Source: Curtobacterium sp. MMLR14_010 (GTDB lineage: Bacteria > Actinomycetota > Actinomycetes > Actinomycetales > Microbacteriaceae). Taken from it: a DNA stretch of 64,000 nt. Every line of letters begins with the position of its first letter. The stretch's first letter is position 1. The DNA is taken from positions 1 through 64,000 of the forward strand of contig NZ_MJGV01000031.1 of assembly GCF_001865015.1 (NCBI RefSeq). The letters run 5' to 3'. The notes below the pieces were generated by a model. It did not search any database. It had not been told where the DNA came from and saw only the letters and a list, made by a program, of their open reading frames with translations. Of the stretch, positions 43,001 to 50,256 are shown piece after piece. A program made the translations under genes and the position numbers.

Positions 43001-43285
43001 GTGCGTGTCCCAGCCGAAGCGGCGGTGTACCTGCTTGCCCCGCATGGTCTGGTAGCGCGGGAAGACGTCCTTGGCGTAGCCGGTCAGCAGGTGCCCGTAG
43101 TGCGGCAGGCCGTTCGCGAAGGGCGGGCCGTCGTAGAAGACCCACTCGTCGCAGCCGGTGCGGGCCTCGATCGACGCGCGGAAGGTGTCGTCGCCCTTCC
43201 AGAAGGCGAGGATCCCCTGCTCGACGGCGGGGAAGGAGGGCGACGGGGTGACGCCGTCGGTGTTCGAGGTGAGCGGGTAACGCAC
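40031..43285 (-). CDS. ileS: Isoleucine--tRNA ligase
   Basis: A 1084-residue class I aminoacyl-tRNA synthetase of the longer, eukaryote-like IleS type (about 1050-1100 residues). The HIGH-type motif is [12 protein letters not shown], ending at residue 65, and the KMSKS motif is at about 639-643 ([11 protein letters not shown]). The CP1 editing domain and anticodon-binding region are present. The GTG at 43285 is selected by AGGAG six bases upstream. A T-box leader precedes it, so translation should respond to uncharged tRNA-Ile. It heads the ileS-folC-DUF4233-ndk operon. Confidence 0.96.
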   Translation of the reverse strand: MRYPLTSNTDGVTPSPSFPAVEQGILAFWKGDDTFRASIEARTGCDEWVFYDGPPFANGLPHYGHLLTGYAKDVFPRYQTMRGKQVHRRFGWDTHGLPAELEAMRQLGITEKHEIDTMGVDVFNAAAKKSVLQYTDEWQQYVTRQARWVDFEDDYKTLDVTYMESVLWAWKQLWDKGLAYEGFRVLPYCWNDQTPLSNHELRMDDDVYQMRQDQSVTVSFPLQGARATALGLDGVRALAWTTTPWTLPTNAALAVGPAVAYVVLPAGPGGSADGGVAGAVSYMLAADTVAAYAKDLGYETAEAAVAAVTRELQGSELDGVEYERLFDFLSDTEGMENGWKILVADYVETGEGTGIVHQAPAYGADDQVVCAAAGIPVVLSLDEGGVFTSQFGDVAGMLWSDANKPLTKAVRDAGRLLRQASYEHSYPHCWRCRKPLIYKAVSSWFVRVTEIRDRMGELNQDITWVPDNVKDGQFGKWVGNAIDWSVSRNRYFGTPIPVWVSDDPAYPRQDVYGSLADIERDFGRLPVDAEGQVDLHRPFIDDLTRPNPDDPTGNSTMRRITDVFDVWFDSGSMPYAQVHYPFENREWFDSHSPADFIVEYIGQTRGWFYVMHALSTALFDRPAFTNVISHGIVLGSDGQKMSKSLRNYPDVSEVFDRDGADAMRWFLMSSSVIRGGNLVVTEEGIRQGVREFLLPFWSTYYFFTLYSNASGESGYQASRRTDSTDVLDRYLLAKTRVLVTDVTTHLDALDTPLAAQAIRDFADVLTNWYVRRSRDKFWLGAESSSSAKDAFDTLFTVLETLARVAAPLAPLVSEEIWKGLTGGRSVHLTDWPDAAEFPADDALVTAMDRVRDVASKGLALRKATGKRVRLPLATLTLVLPDSDAVAPFTDILRDELNVKRVVLEAQAEESLAQYGIERKLTVNARAAGPRIGKAVQQVIPAAKRGDWVATDTGVTVGGIDLVEGEYTLDLSVADASIAVAFLDGGGFVVLDTVTTPELESEGVARDVVRAVQQARRDADLDVSDRIVLTLGADTVAAAAVRTHQDLIAGETLATTIDVVQTTFAEGEGTVVGDGAKVSVEVARA

Positions 43286-43296
43286 GGGGGCTCCTG

Positions 43297-43497
43297 TGGG
43301 TTCGGTTCGTCTCCACGAGGACGGGGCCCGAGGGCTCCGCGGTACCACCTCGCTTGCCGTTCCGGTGGAACCGGAGCGGCCGCTCGTCGTCGGGGATGGT
43401 GACGGTCCCGAACCCGTCCGGTTCTACTGACGGCCCGTCGAGACGGTCCGCGTTCTTCCGGATGACTCCCCGGTGATGGCCGGATCGATGCCTGTGG
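43297..43497 (-). promoter_or_regulatory. T-box riboswitch, ileS leader (translational type)
   Basis: The minus-strand leader contains the T-box core GTGGTACCGCG at 43338-43348, whose UGGN bulge pairs with the tRNA acceptor end. A short stem I region CCGGCCATCACCGGGG carries the Ile specifier ATC at 43475-43477. The 3' part (GAGCCCTCGGGCCCCGTCC...) ends in the AGGAG that serves ileS, with no T-run terminator, so control should be of translation. The short stem I matches the ultrashort class known from actinobacterial ileS leaders. Confidence 0.9.
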
Positions 43498-43503
43498 AAC
43501 ACG

Positions 43504-43509
43504 ACTTTA
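43504..43509 (-). promoter_or_regulatory. -10 element TAAAGT, ileS operon
   Basis: TAAAGT precedes the T-box leader. Transcription would start near 43497. The -35 is weak. Confidence 0.5.
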
Positions 43510-43520
43510 CCGGACGGGAG

Positions 43521-43526
43521 CATGCT
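43521..43526 (+). promoter_or_regulatory. -10 element CATGCT, CDF transporter gene
   Basis: CATGCT is six bases before the ATG at 43533. Confidence 0.4.
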
Positions 43527-43532
43527 TGAGTG

Positions 43533-44564
43533 ATGCCGTCGTCTGAACAGCAGCAGGACCGTCCCGAGTCCATGCTGACCGTCATCATCGCCTTCGGGGC
43601 GAACCTGCTCGTCGCCATCGCGAAGTCGATCGCCGCGCTCATCTCCGGGTCCGCGTCGATGGTGGCCGAGGCGGCGCACTCGTGGGCCGACACCGGCAAC
43701 GAGATCTTCCTGCTCATCGCCGAACGGCGTGGCGGCAAGAAGCGTGATGCGGCGCACCCGCTCGGGTACGGCCGGGAGACCTACATCTGGTCGATGTTCG
43801 CCGCGTTCGGCCTGTTCACCGCCGGCGCGATCGTGTCGATCTACCACGGCATCAGCGAGCTCGGCGAGACCGGGCCCGCCGAGGACGTCGTGCTCAACTA
43901 CGTCGTGCTCGCGCTGTCGTTCTGCCTCGAGGGCACGAGCTTCCTGCAGGCCTACCGCCAGGCGCACGGCGCGGCGACGAAGCGGAAGGTGCCGGTGCTG
44001 CGGCACGTGCTGCAGTCCTCGAACCCGACGCTGCGTGCCGTCTTCGCCGAGGACGCCGCTGCGCTCGTCGGCCTGGTCATCGCGTTCCTCGGGGTGTTCC
44101 TGCACCAGGTCACCGGCCTGGCGGTCTTCGACGCCATCGGGTCGATCGCGGTCGGCCTGCTGCTCGGCGTCGTCGCGATCGTCCTCATCGACCGCAACCG
44201 CCGGTTCCTGCTCGGCGAGAGCACCTCCCCCGAGCTCGAGAACGCGGTGCTCGTCGAGCTGCTCGCCCGCAAGCAGGTCGAGCGCGTGACCTACCTGCAC
44301 CTGGAGTTCGTCGGGCCGTCCCGCGTGTACCTCGTGGCGGCGGTCGACCTCACCGGGAACGAGGACGAGTCCCACGTGGCCGTGCGCCTGCGGGACGTCG
44401 AGAAGTCGCTCGAGGAGAGCCAGTACATCGAGGAGGCGGTCCTCACCCTGAGCTACCCGGACGACGTGGCGCTCGTGCCCACCGGCGACGCGATCCCGCA
44501 GACGGTGCGCGACGGGACCGTGGAGGACGTGGCCTCGGGCGGCGCGGGGACGTTGCGGGCCTGA
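43533..44564 (+). CDS. Cation diffusion facilitator family transporter
   Basis: A 343-residue CDF divalent-cation exporter. Membrane helices begin near residue 15. The metal site AHSWADTGNE contains H49 and D53, and the second site appears as AEDAAALVGLVIAF. TM5-6 are followed by a cytoplasmic ferredoxin-like domain with VERVTYLHLEFVGPSRVYL. Zn2+ is a common CDF substrate but specificity cannot be read here. The ATG is chosen for its -10 spacing; a GTG three bases earlier is possible. It is divergent from the ileS operon and convergent with a TetR gene. Confidence 0.88.
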   Translation: MPSSEQQQDRPESMLTVIIAFGANLLVAIAKSIAALISGSASMVAEAAHSWADTGNEIFLLIAERRGGKKRDAAHPLGYGRETYIWSMFAAFGLFTAGAIVSIYHGISELGETGPAEDVVLNYVVLALSFCLEGTSFLQAYRQAHGAATKRKVPVLRHVLQSSNPTLRAVFAEDAAALVGLVIAFLGVFLHQVTGLAVFDAIGSIAVGLLLGVVAIVLIDRNRRFLLGESTSPELENAVLVELLARKQVERVTYLHLEFVGPSRVYLVAAVDLTGNEDESHVAVRLRDVEKSLEESQYIEEAVLTLSYPDDVALVPTGDAIPQTVRDGTVEDVASGGAGTLRA

Positions 44565-44596
44565 CGCGCCCACCCCTCGCCCCGCGCTCGTGCGCC

Positions 44597-44621
44597 GGGG
44601 CCGGACGGGTGTCCGGGCCCC
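44597..44621. terminator. Hairpin between convergent CDF and TetR genes
   Basis: GGGGCCGGAC and GTCCGGGCCCC pair with one bulged base around a GGGT loop. Confidence 0.6.
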
Positions 44622-44639
44622 AGCGCGCGCAGGGCCTCT

Positions 44640-45239
44640 TCAGCGTGCGTCGAGCCCAGCGACCACCGGGGTCAGCGCCGCCGCCACGTACTCGACGAGC
44701 GCGCGCCGGCCGACCCCGTCCGCGACCCACACCCCGAACGCCGCAGCAGCCGCGCCGAGCATCGCGCCCGACACCGTCTGCGGCCACAGCGCCCCGGCCT
44801 GCTCCCCCGTCCGCCGCCCCACGAACGCGGCGACCGCGGTGTGCTGCGCCATGACCCGGGCCGCCACGCTGGCGACGAGCTCAGCACCGATGCCCATCAC
44901 CTCGGCCTGGGCCACCGCCCACGGCACGCGCTCCGGGTCGTGGGCGCGGGCGGCGGCGAGCAGGGCGTCCTCCACCGCACGGACGGCCGAGGCCTCGGTG
45001 GACGCCGCGAGCAGTTCCGGCAGCGCGGCCACGGCGGCGTCGAGCTCGAGCCACATCACGTCGGACTTCGCCGGGAAGTAGTTGAAGAACGTCGCTCGAC
45101 TGACCCCGGCTCGGGCGGCGATCTGGTCCACGGTCGTGCGGCCGTAGCCCTGCTCGAGGAACAGCTCCGCCGCCGCGTCCGCGAGCACCTCGGCGCTCGA
45201 GCGGCGCGGTCGTCCTCCGCGACGGGTGCGTTCGTCCAT
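44640..45239 (-). CDS. TetR family transcriptional regulator
   Basis: A 199-residue TetR repressor. The N-terminal helix-turn-helix (about residues 12-58) includes ELFLEQGYGRTTVDQIAARAGVSRATFFNYFP. The ligand domain is Ala-rich and not assignable. The ATG at 45239 lies six bases after CATGAT, favouring it over the ATG at 45260. It lies directly downstream of the peptide/SdpAB-like operon on the same strand, but its own leaderless promoter and the return to high GC suggest it may belong to the host backbone. Its target is unknown. Confidence 0.87.
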   Translation of the reverse strand: MDERTRRGGRPRRSSAEVLADAAAELFLEQGYGRTTVDQIAARAGVSRATFFNYFPAKSDVMWLELDAAVAALPELLAASTEASAVRAVEDALLAAARAHDPERVPWAVAQAEVMGIGAELVASVAARVMAQHTAVAAFVGRRTGEQAGALWPQTVSGAMLGAAAAAFGVWVADGVGRRALVEYVAAALTPVVAGLDAR

Positions 45240-45256
45240 ACGACGATCATGCCGCG

Positions 45257-45637
45257 TCATGCGTCGGCATCATCACGATGCCCTCGCCCGACGTCGCGAG
45301 CGGGGGGTTCGTTCGCCTTCTCCCGAACCAGCCGCTCGTGGATCCACGGCTCGCCCCAGACCCCGAGGAACAGCATCACGAGTGACGTCACCACCCCCCA
45401 CGCCCAGCTGCCGTCAACTCGGAGGCACCAGAACGAGAAAGCTCCGACGACGGCAGCGACGCCGACGGGCGCACCGGCTGCCAGTCCTCGGAGACCAGTC
45501 CTCTCCTCCGTGGCACAGCTCGTCACCCAGGGACGGACGGAGGTGGGCAACCCCAGAGTCGCATGGGCGAGCACGAGGACCGCCACAGCGAGCTCCACGG
45601 TGACGATCCCGGCGAAGGCCGTCGCGATGTCAACCAC
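45257..45637 (-). CDS. Small membrane protein, candidate immunity protein
   Basis: A 126-residue protein with three hydrophobic segments, at about 5-30 (IATAFAGIVTVELAVAVLVLA), 50-72 and 78-95 (GVVTSLVMLFLGVWG), and a charged C-terminal tail. I do not recognise the family. The GTG start overlaps the preceding SdpA-like gene by eight bases, so it is the last gene of the coupled operon. In SDP-type and other bacteriocin loci a small multi-pass protein often gives self-immunity; that role is inferred from position only. Base composition is lower in GC than neighbouring genes, as in the rest of the island. Confidence 0.6.
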   Translation of the reverse strand: MVDIATAFAGIVTVELAVAVLVLAHATLGLPTSVRPWVTSCATEERTGLRGLAAGAPVGVAAVVGAFSFWCLRVDGSWAWGVVTSLVMLFLGVWGEPWIHERLVREKANEPPARDVGRGHRDDADA

Positions 45638-46202
45638 GGCAGCCTCTTGCGCCGTCGACAGCGCCGTCGACGCTCAAGCTGAACGGGCTGGAAACGAAGA
45701 CGATCTCAGGATCGACACTGTCATCACTGCCGGCAAATCGCACCAGAGCAAGTTGGAAGTAGTCGTCTTCAACGCCCTGCGCCAGGAGATCGGCGATTGC
45801 CCAAGCCCGTAGGACTTTGAACACCGGCCGAGACTCGACGCGGTGTGGGAATTCGCTGTCGAGGACGGGTAGAAGGTCGCTGCAGAGGTCGAACAGAGCC
45901 TTGTCCGCGCGCCGCTGCGGGAACCACACGGCATGGTGAAGTCGTCGCTCTGCGACCACACGAGGTCGAGTCCATTGTGCCTGACGCTCCCCAACAGGGC
46001 GGGTCGGGCGTACGTAGATCGCGAAGTCGTGCTGCGCAGGATTGGGAGCGAAGAAACGCCAGTTCGGTACCAGTCCAAGCCAATCTCGACTACGTGCGCG
46101 TCCGAATGCAGGGCTCGGAACCTGAGCGAGCATCGTCACGATGATCCATGCGAGAACCGTTCCACCGATTGCTCCGCTTCCCCATCGCCGGGTGGACATC
46201 AC
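45630..46202 (-). CDS. SdpA/DUF5819-like membrane-anchored protein
   Basis: A 190-residue protein with one N-terminal membrane helix (about 10-28, GGTVLAWIIVTML) and an outward-facing domain. LVPNWRFFAPNPAQHD near residues 44-59 resembles the W-x-FF-x-x-x-P pattern in SdpA proteins and the FAPNP motif of DUF5819 proteins, families encoded beside HTTM/SdpB proteins. The SdpA role in SDP maturation is known from Bacillus; its role here is inference. GTG at 46202 is favoured because AAGGAGG lies eight bases upstream; an ATG follows immediately. It overlaps both neighbours, so it is translationally coupled. Confidence 0.68.
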   Translation of the reverse strand: MMSTRRWGSGAIGGTVLAWIIVTMLAQVPSPAFGRARSRDWLGLVPNWRFFAPNPAQHDFAIYVRPTRPVGERQAQWTRPRVVAERRLHHAVWFPQRRADKALFDLCSDLLPVLDSEFPHRVESRPVFKVLRAWAIADLLAQGVEDDYFQLALVRFAGSDDSVDPEIVFVSSPFSLSVDGAVDGARGCRG

Positions 46203-48049
46203 GATGCTTCCCTCCTTGCACCTGAACTCCCCTTGAACAGCAGATCGACGATGACGTCAACGACCACTCGGACCGCCCGATCTTCCTGAAGAACGTCATC
46301 ATGCCCAACGCCCGGGATCACGGCGACGGGTCGCTCGTCAGTGGCAGTTGTTCGAGCGAGTTCGTTGTACATGATCGCTTGCATCGGGTCACCCGCGACA
46401 GTGCGCCCGGCCGCCACCACGCGTACCGGGACCACGGATGGCCGTGGCGGACTTTCGTCAACAAGGGTCAGTCGCGCGGCGTTCCATTCCACCCACACCG
46501 ATCGCCAGGTTCGAGCCGAGCGGTATTCGTCAAGAGCGTTCCGTCGATGTTCCTCTGCAATCGACTGAATCCAGGGCGGAGCATCAAGCAACGCGCCGAG
46601 CCTGGCCGCGGTTGCCATCCGGAAGATCCGCAGTGATTCAGTGATCGAAGGAACGGTAGCTGCCTTGCGGTCGGAACGCACGAACTCGCCTGGATGGGAA
46701 GGATCCAGAGCAAGGACACCGTGAACGGAGTTGCTCACGTCATCGATTGCTCGTCGAACGATCTCCGCACCCAGCGAATACCCCAAGAGCACCACCGGCT
46801 CTGAACTCTCTGACCTGATCGCGTCGACAAGACGGACGAGATCGCGAGCGTGAGCGTCGAGAAGGCCGGTTGGCGCTGCTCGACCAACAGGACGCCGATA
46901 CGTGACGGCCATGATGTCGATCGCGGCGAGCGCTCCCTTGAGCGAGTCGAATTCGTCCATCTGCGTCCCGAGACCACCCACGAGCACCACCACGCCGCGT
47001 CCAGCGTCTCCTGGTCGATCAAGGACGAGTTGACGACCATCTTCGAGTCCGAGCGTCTTCCTTGACCGATCACGCTTCCTCAGTCGGGCGTCGGCAGCGA
47101 TCCTCTGACAGGTGATGACGCCGACCGCCGCGGTGAATGCGCCGGCTGCGAGAAGCGGGAACAGTCGAGACGGCCGATGAGTGTTCGCAGCCGACGTGTA
47201 GAGAACTGCGGGGTGAAGGGACATGAAGCTCGGGAGGAAACGACCCAGTCCCATGACCCCTGCGTTGAGACCGTGGAATGCAACCGCCACGCCGATGAAC
47301 AGTCGAGGCACCCAGGCAATCGGCAAGTAGGCGAACGGGAACAAGCACTCGAACGCCAGCATGCCCATTGAGACGATTCGCACGATCCGAGGACAGCGCG
47401 AAGCCTGACGCCAGACCACCGGACTACCGTAGGTGTGTGTGCGCAGAACACCCAGTAGTGCCTTCTCGGATCGCCAGTCCGGGCCGGCCAGTTTCGCGAG
47501 TCCCGCCACGGTGTACGACATCGAGGCTTGTATCGCCTGACTCCAGATCAACGCATCGCGGACCGCCGCGGACCGGACGAGACCCGCAACCCCGATGAGC
47601 ATCTGGCTCATAGCAGTCACTTGATCAGCCCCATCACTACCGAGCCGTTGCGACGGATAGAGAATCATCGTCACGACACCCGAGACGACCGTTGCGCCCG
47701 CCCGCCCGGGGGCCGATCTCGGGGCGACGATGACGTAAGTGCATGTCGCGGCTCGGACCACATGTAAGGCACAGCGAGCGGGGAATGGGGCAGTGCCGCG
47801 CGCCAACAGACGTATGAAACGCGGCGCATTGTCGAAGGAATGACACGAATGCTCCCACTCGCGCCGCAACCTTTCCCGATGCGAGCGCTCAATGAGCATC
47901 GCCATGCCTTCAAGTGAAGCCATCAACGCCGACACTGCCGCAAGCCGTTGCGATTGGTCGAGCGTGCGCACTGGGTCAATCGGTCGATGTGAGAGCATCC
48001 CTCGCAGGGCTCTGAACGTCGGCCGACGTCGACCTCCTCGATCTGCCAA
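46199..48049 (-). CDS. HTTM/SdpB-like membrane domain fused to alpha/beta hydrolase
   Basis: A 616-residue two-part protein. Residues about 85-330 form a multi-pass HTTM (SdpB/gamma-carboxylase-like) domain, with LYPSQRLGSDGADQ, ASMSYTVAGLAKLAGPDW, AFECLFPFAYLP and FHGLNAGVMGLGRF. Residues about 350-616 form an alpha/beta hydrolase with nucleophile elbow GYSLGAE (S425) and a late GVGHDD (H583); LDPSHPGEF may be near the acid. SdpB acts in SDP peptide production in Bacillus. A hydrolase fused to it is unusual and could cleave or acylate a peptide; this is speculation. The start is TTG at 48049, chosen because GGAGG lies five bases upstream; an in-frame ATG at 48130 overlaps the previous peptide gene and lacks a ribosome-binding site. 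Confidence 0.75.
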   Translation of the reverse strand: MADRGGRRRPTFRALRGMLSHRPIDPVRTLDQSQRLAAVSALMASLEGMAMLIERSHRERLRREWEHSCHSFDNAPRFIRLLARGTAPFPARCALHVVRAATCTYVIVAPRSAPGRAGATVVSGVVTMILYPSQRLGSDGADQVTAMSQMLIGVAGLVRSAAVRDALIWSQAIQASMSYTVAGLAKLAGPDWRSEKALLGVLRTHTYGSPVVWRQASRCPRIVRIVSMGMLAFECLFPFAYLPIAWVPRLFIGVAVAFHGLNAGVMGLGRFLPSFMSLHPAVLYTSAANTHRPSRLFPLLAAGAFTAAVGVITCQRIAADARLRKRDRSRKTLGLEDGRQLVLDRPGDAGRGVVVLVGGLGTQMDEFDSLKGALAAIDIMAVTYRRPVGRAAPTGLLDAHARDLVRLVDAIRSESSEPVVLLGYSLGAEIVRRAIDDVSNSVHGVLALDPSHPGEFVRSDRKAATVPSITESLRIFRMATAARLGALLDAPPWIQSIAEEHRRNALDEYRSARTWRSVWVEWNAARLTLVDESPPRPSVVPVRVVAAGRTVAGDPMQAIMYNELARTTATDERPVAVIPGVGHDDVLQEDRAVRVVVDVIVDLLFKGSSGARREAS

Positions 48050-48098
48050 TCTTCCCTCCGTTCCTCCCAGCCAATGGTCGCGCGGTCGGCATGTTGCC

Positions 48099-48284
48099 TC
48101 AGCCGGCGTTGACCCCTGCGTTGTAGGCATTGACAACCGCCGAGCAGATCGCTATCCCCGCGAGGAATGCTGGCGTCGTCAGAGTCGGCCGTTCGTTCCA
48201 CTCACCGGGAAAGGTCGCCTGCTCAGCCGAGTCGCCAAGCACAGCGGCGATGCGACGATTCACCTCCTCATCCAGGCGATTCAC
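48099..48284 (-). CDS. Candidate precursor peptide 2
   Basis: A 61-residue peptide. The N-terminal 30 residues are charged and helical (NRLDEEVNRRIAAVLGD), then comes the motif PTLTTP at 33-38, then 23 hydrophobic and small residues including AFLAGIAICSAVV with a single Cys at 47. There is no signal peptide. The LDxxVN element and PxLTTP motif are shared with peptide 1, suggesting duplication of a leader-core precursor. The GTG start overlaps the peptide 1 stop as GTGA. I do not recognise a named family. Confidence 0.65.
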   Translation of the reverse strand: MNRLDEEVNRRIAAVLGDSAEQATFPGEWNERPTLTTPAFLAGIAICSAVVNAYNAGVNAG

Positions 48285-48502
48285 CCTGCGGCCCTCCCTA
48301 CGGTGTACGCCCCCACGACGGCGGCAGCGCCGGCCGTGAATGCAGCACCCTCGGCCGCATAGCCGACAACCGCGGCATACCCCACGGCAACTGCCAGTGG
48401 TGTCGTCAAGACGGGCTGCGCTGCACCCACAGCGACCTGGAACTCCTTCTGTGGGGATCGCTCGAGTTGTATGTTGACTCTTCTGTCCAGTTCGGAATAC
48501 AT
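48281..48502 (-). CDS. Candidate precursor peptide 1
   Basis: A 73-residue peptide, first in the operon. A charged N-terminal part (MYSELDRRVNIQLERSPQK) is followed by PVLTTP at 30-35 and a 38-residue tail made almost entirely of Ala, Gly, Val, Tyr and Thr, for example LAVAVGYAAVVGYAAEGAA. It contains no Cys and no signal peptide. The composition suits a membrane-active peptide released from a leader at or near LTTP. The ATG has GGGTGA three bases upstream. A TTGACT-N17-CAAAGT promoter precedes it. Confidence 0.65.
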   Translation of the reverse strand: MYSELDRRVNIQLERSPQKEFQVAVGAAQPVLTTPLAVAVGYAAVVGYAAEGAAFTAGAAAVVGAYTVGRAAG

Positions 48503-48551
48503 CTGTCACCCGCTAGCCTTTGAAATTCTGCATCTGTACTTGCGACATCAC

Positions 48552-48580
48552 ACTTTGCCGACATGTGCGCGCGAAGTCAA
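48552..48580 (-). promoter_or_regulatory. Promoter of the peptide/SdpAB-like operon
   Basis: -35 TTGACT at 48575-48580 and -10 CAAAGT at 48552-48557 are spaced by 17 bases on the minus strand, giving a leader of about 43 bases before peptide 1. It lies back to back with the ABC transporter promoter. Confidence 0.6.
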
Positions 48581-48596
48581 GGCGTGGCGGAAGATG

Positions 48597-48602
48597 TAAT
48601 CT
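48597..48602 (+). promoter_or_regulatory. -10 element TAATCT, ABC importer operon
   Basis: TAATCT is six bases before the GTG at 48609. Confidence 0.5.
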
Positions 48603-48608
48603 CATGCT

Positions 48609-50252
48609 GTGACTGAACTAGACGCGGTACAGAAACCCGGGCGCCGTGGTGCTTCAGCTGCCAGCGCCGTCGCGGGCGCCGCGACGATCCTCCTCGCCCT
48701 GACGGCGTGCACGGGCTCCGGTGCGAGCACGACGAGCAGCACGCCCGTCGCCGGCGGCACGCTCACCTACGCCTCCGGTGACGCCGAGCCGACCTGCTTG
48801 GACCCGCACGTCGGCGGCAACTATCCGCAGGCACTGCTCTCGACGCAGTACATCGAGGAGCTCGTCGGCCTGCGGGACGGCAAGCCCGTGCCCGCCCTCG
48901 CGACGAAGTGGACCACGAGCGACGACGGCACGACGCTGACGTTCACGCTCCGGGACGACGTCACCTTCACCGACGGCACCCCGTTCGACGCCGACGCCGT
49001 GGTGCGGAACATCGAGCACGTGCAGGACCCGAAGACCGCCTCGAGCACGGGCTACCTCGCGCTGCAGTCCATCAAGCAGGCGACCGCGACCGACGACCAC
49101 ACCGTCACGCTCGCGCTGAGCCGCCCGGACAGCGCCCTGCTCGAGTCCTTCTCGCAGCCGTGGGTCGGCATGGAGAGCCCGAAGGCACTCGACCGGTCGC
49201 AGGCGGCGAACTGCGAGTCCCCCGTCGGCACCGGCCCGTTCACGATCACGAACTGGAAGCACGGCGACCGGGTCACGCTGACGAAGAACGCGAAGTACTG
49301 GGGCTCCACGAAGCCCCGCCTGTCCGGCATCACGTGGCGCTTCCTTCCCGACGCCACCTCGCGCTACGCCGCCCTGCAGGCCGGCCAGGTCGACGTCATC
49401 GACAACGCCCAGCCCGACCAGCTCAAGGCCGCGTCCGCGAAGGCCGCCATCCGCGACCTCGACGCCCCGCGCCCCGGTGCGTCGAACCGCCTCGAGCTGA
49501 ACTCCGGGCACGGGGTGTTCCAGGACGAAGCGGTCCGCAAGGCCTTCATCGCCGGGGCCGAGATCGACCCGGGCCTTGAGTCCCTGTTCCTCGGCACGGC
49601 CAAGCGCTCGTACTCGGTGCTCTCGAGCGTCGAGCCGTACGGGTACTCCGACCGGAAGCTGTTCCGGTACGACCCGTCCACGGCGAAGCAGCTGCTCGAC
49701 GACGCCGGGTGGAAGGTCGGCAGCGACGGCATCCGCGAGAAGGACGGCAAGCAGCTCACGGTGACGTTCCCGGTCTCGACGAACCAGTCGGTCCCCGCCG
49801 AGCGCAGCCTGTTCCAGCAGATCCAGGCGTCCGAGGCCGAGGTCGGCATCAAGGTGCAGCTCGAGGAGCTCGACCTGTCCAGCTGGTACGCGGCCCTGGC
49901 GAAGAACCAGTACGACGTCGTGAGCGCCCCGTACACGAAGGTCGGCGCCGACGTGCTCCGCATCCTCTACGACAGCGCGAGCATCACCCCGGCCCCGTCC
50001 GGCTACTTCGCGAACCTCGCACAGCTCGACGACCCGGCCGTGGACGACCTGCTGCAGCGTGCGGCACGGACGTCCGACTCCGGCGAGCGCGGCACGCTGT
50101 ACGAGGACGCCCAGCAGAAGATCCTGGCCAGCGGCACGGTCCTGCCGCTCTACGACCAGCAGAACCACTTCCTGTACCGCTCGGCCGTCCACGGCATCGA
50201 GACCACCGCGGTCTCCACCCCGTGGTTCGGCACCGCCTGGATCGACCGCTGA
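48609..50252 (+). CDS. ABC transporter substrate-binding lipoprotein (family 5)
   Basis: A 547-residue extracellular solute-binding protein of the DppA/OppA family. The signal peptide ends in lipobox LTAC with the acylated Cys at residue 34. Family features are LDPHVGGNYPQ near the start, LRDDVTFTDGTPFDADAVV, and a C-terminal VLPLYDQQNHFLYRS. It should deliver peptides or another small ligand to the permease pair encoded next. The start is GTG at 48609, six bases after TAATCT. Two ABC permeases and a double ATPase follow with overlapping or near-overlapping ends. Confidence 0.92.
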   Translation: MTELDAVQKPGRRGASAASAVAGAATILLALTACTGSGASTTSSTPVAGGTLTYASGDAEPTCLDPHVGGNYPQALLSTQYIEELVGLRDGKPVPALATKWTTSDDGTTLTFTLRDDVTFTDGTPFDADAVVRNIEHVQDPKTASSTGYLALQSIKQATATDDHTVTLALSRPDSALLESFSQPWVGMESPKALDRSQAANCESPVGTGPFTITNWKHGDRVTLTKNAKYWGSTKPRLSGITWRFLPDATSRYAALQAGQVDVIDNAQPDQLKAASAKAAIRDLDAPRPGASNRLELNSGHGVFQDEAVRKAFIAGAEIDPGLESLFLGTAKRSYSVLSSVEPYGYSDRKLFRYDPSTAKQLLDDAGWKVGSDGIREKDGKQLTVTFPVSTNQSVPAERSLFQQIQASEAEVGIKVQLEELDLSSWYAALAKNQYDVVSAPYTKVGADVLRILYDSASITPAPSGYFANLAQLDDPAVDDLLQRAARTSDSGERGTLYEDAQQKILASGTVLPLYDQQNHFLYRSAVHGIETTAVSTPWFGTAWIDR

Positions 50253-50256
50253 CGCG

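Noticed and set aside
46301-47598. Several short plus-strand frames inside the HTTM-hydrolase gene
   Set aside because: Antisense shadows. The minus-strand protein is continuous and has recognisable domains.
47923-48201. A 92-codon minus-strand frame overlapping peptide 2 and the start of the HTTM gene
   Set aside because: No ribosome-binding site, charged random-looking sequence, and it conflicts with two better-supported coupled genes.
45250-48600. Prophage, insertion sequence or integrative element in the low-GC island
   Set aside because: No transposase, integrase, phage structural gene or flanking direct repeats could be found by reading.
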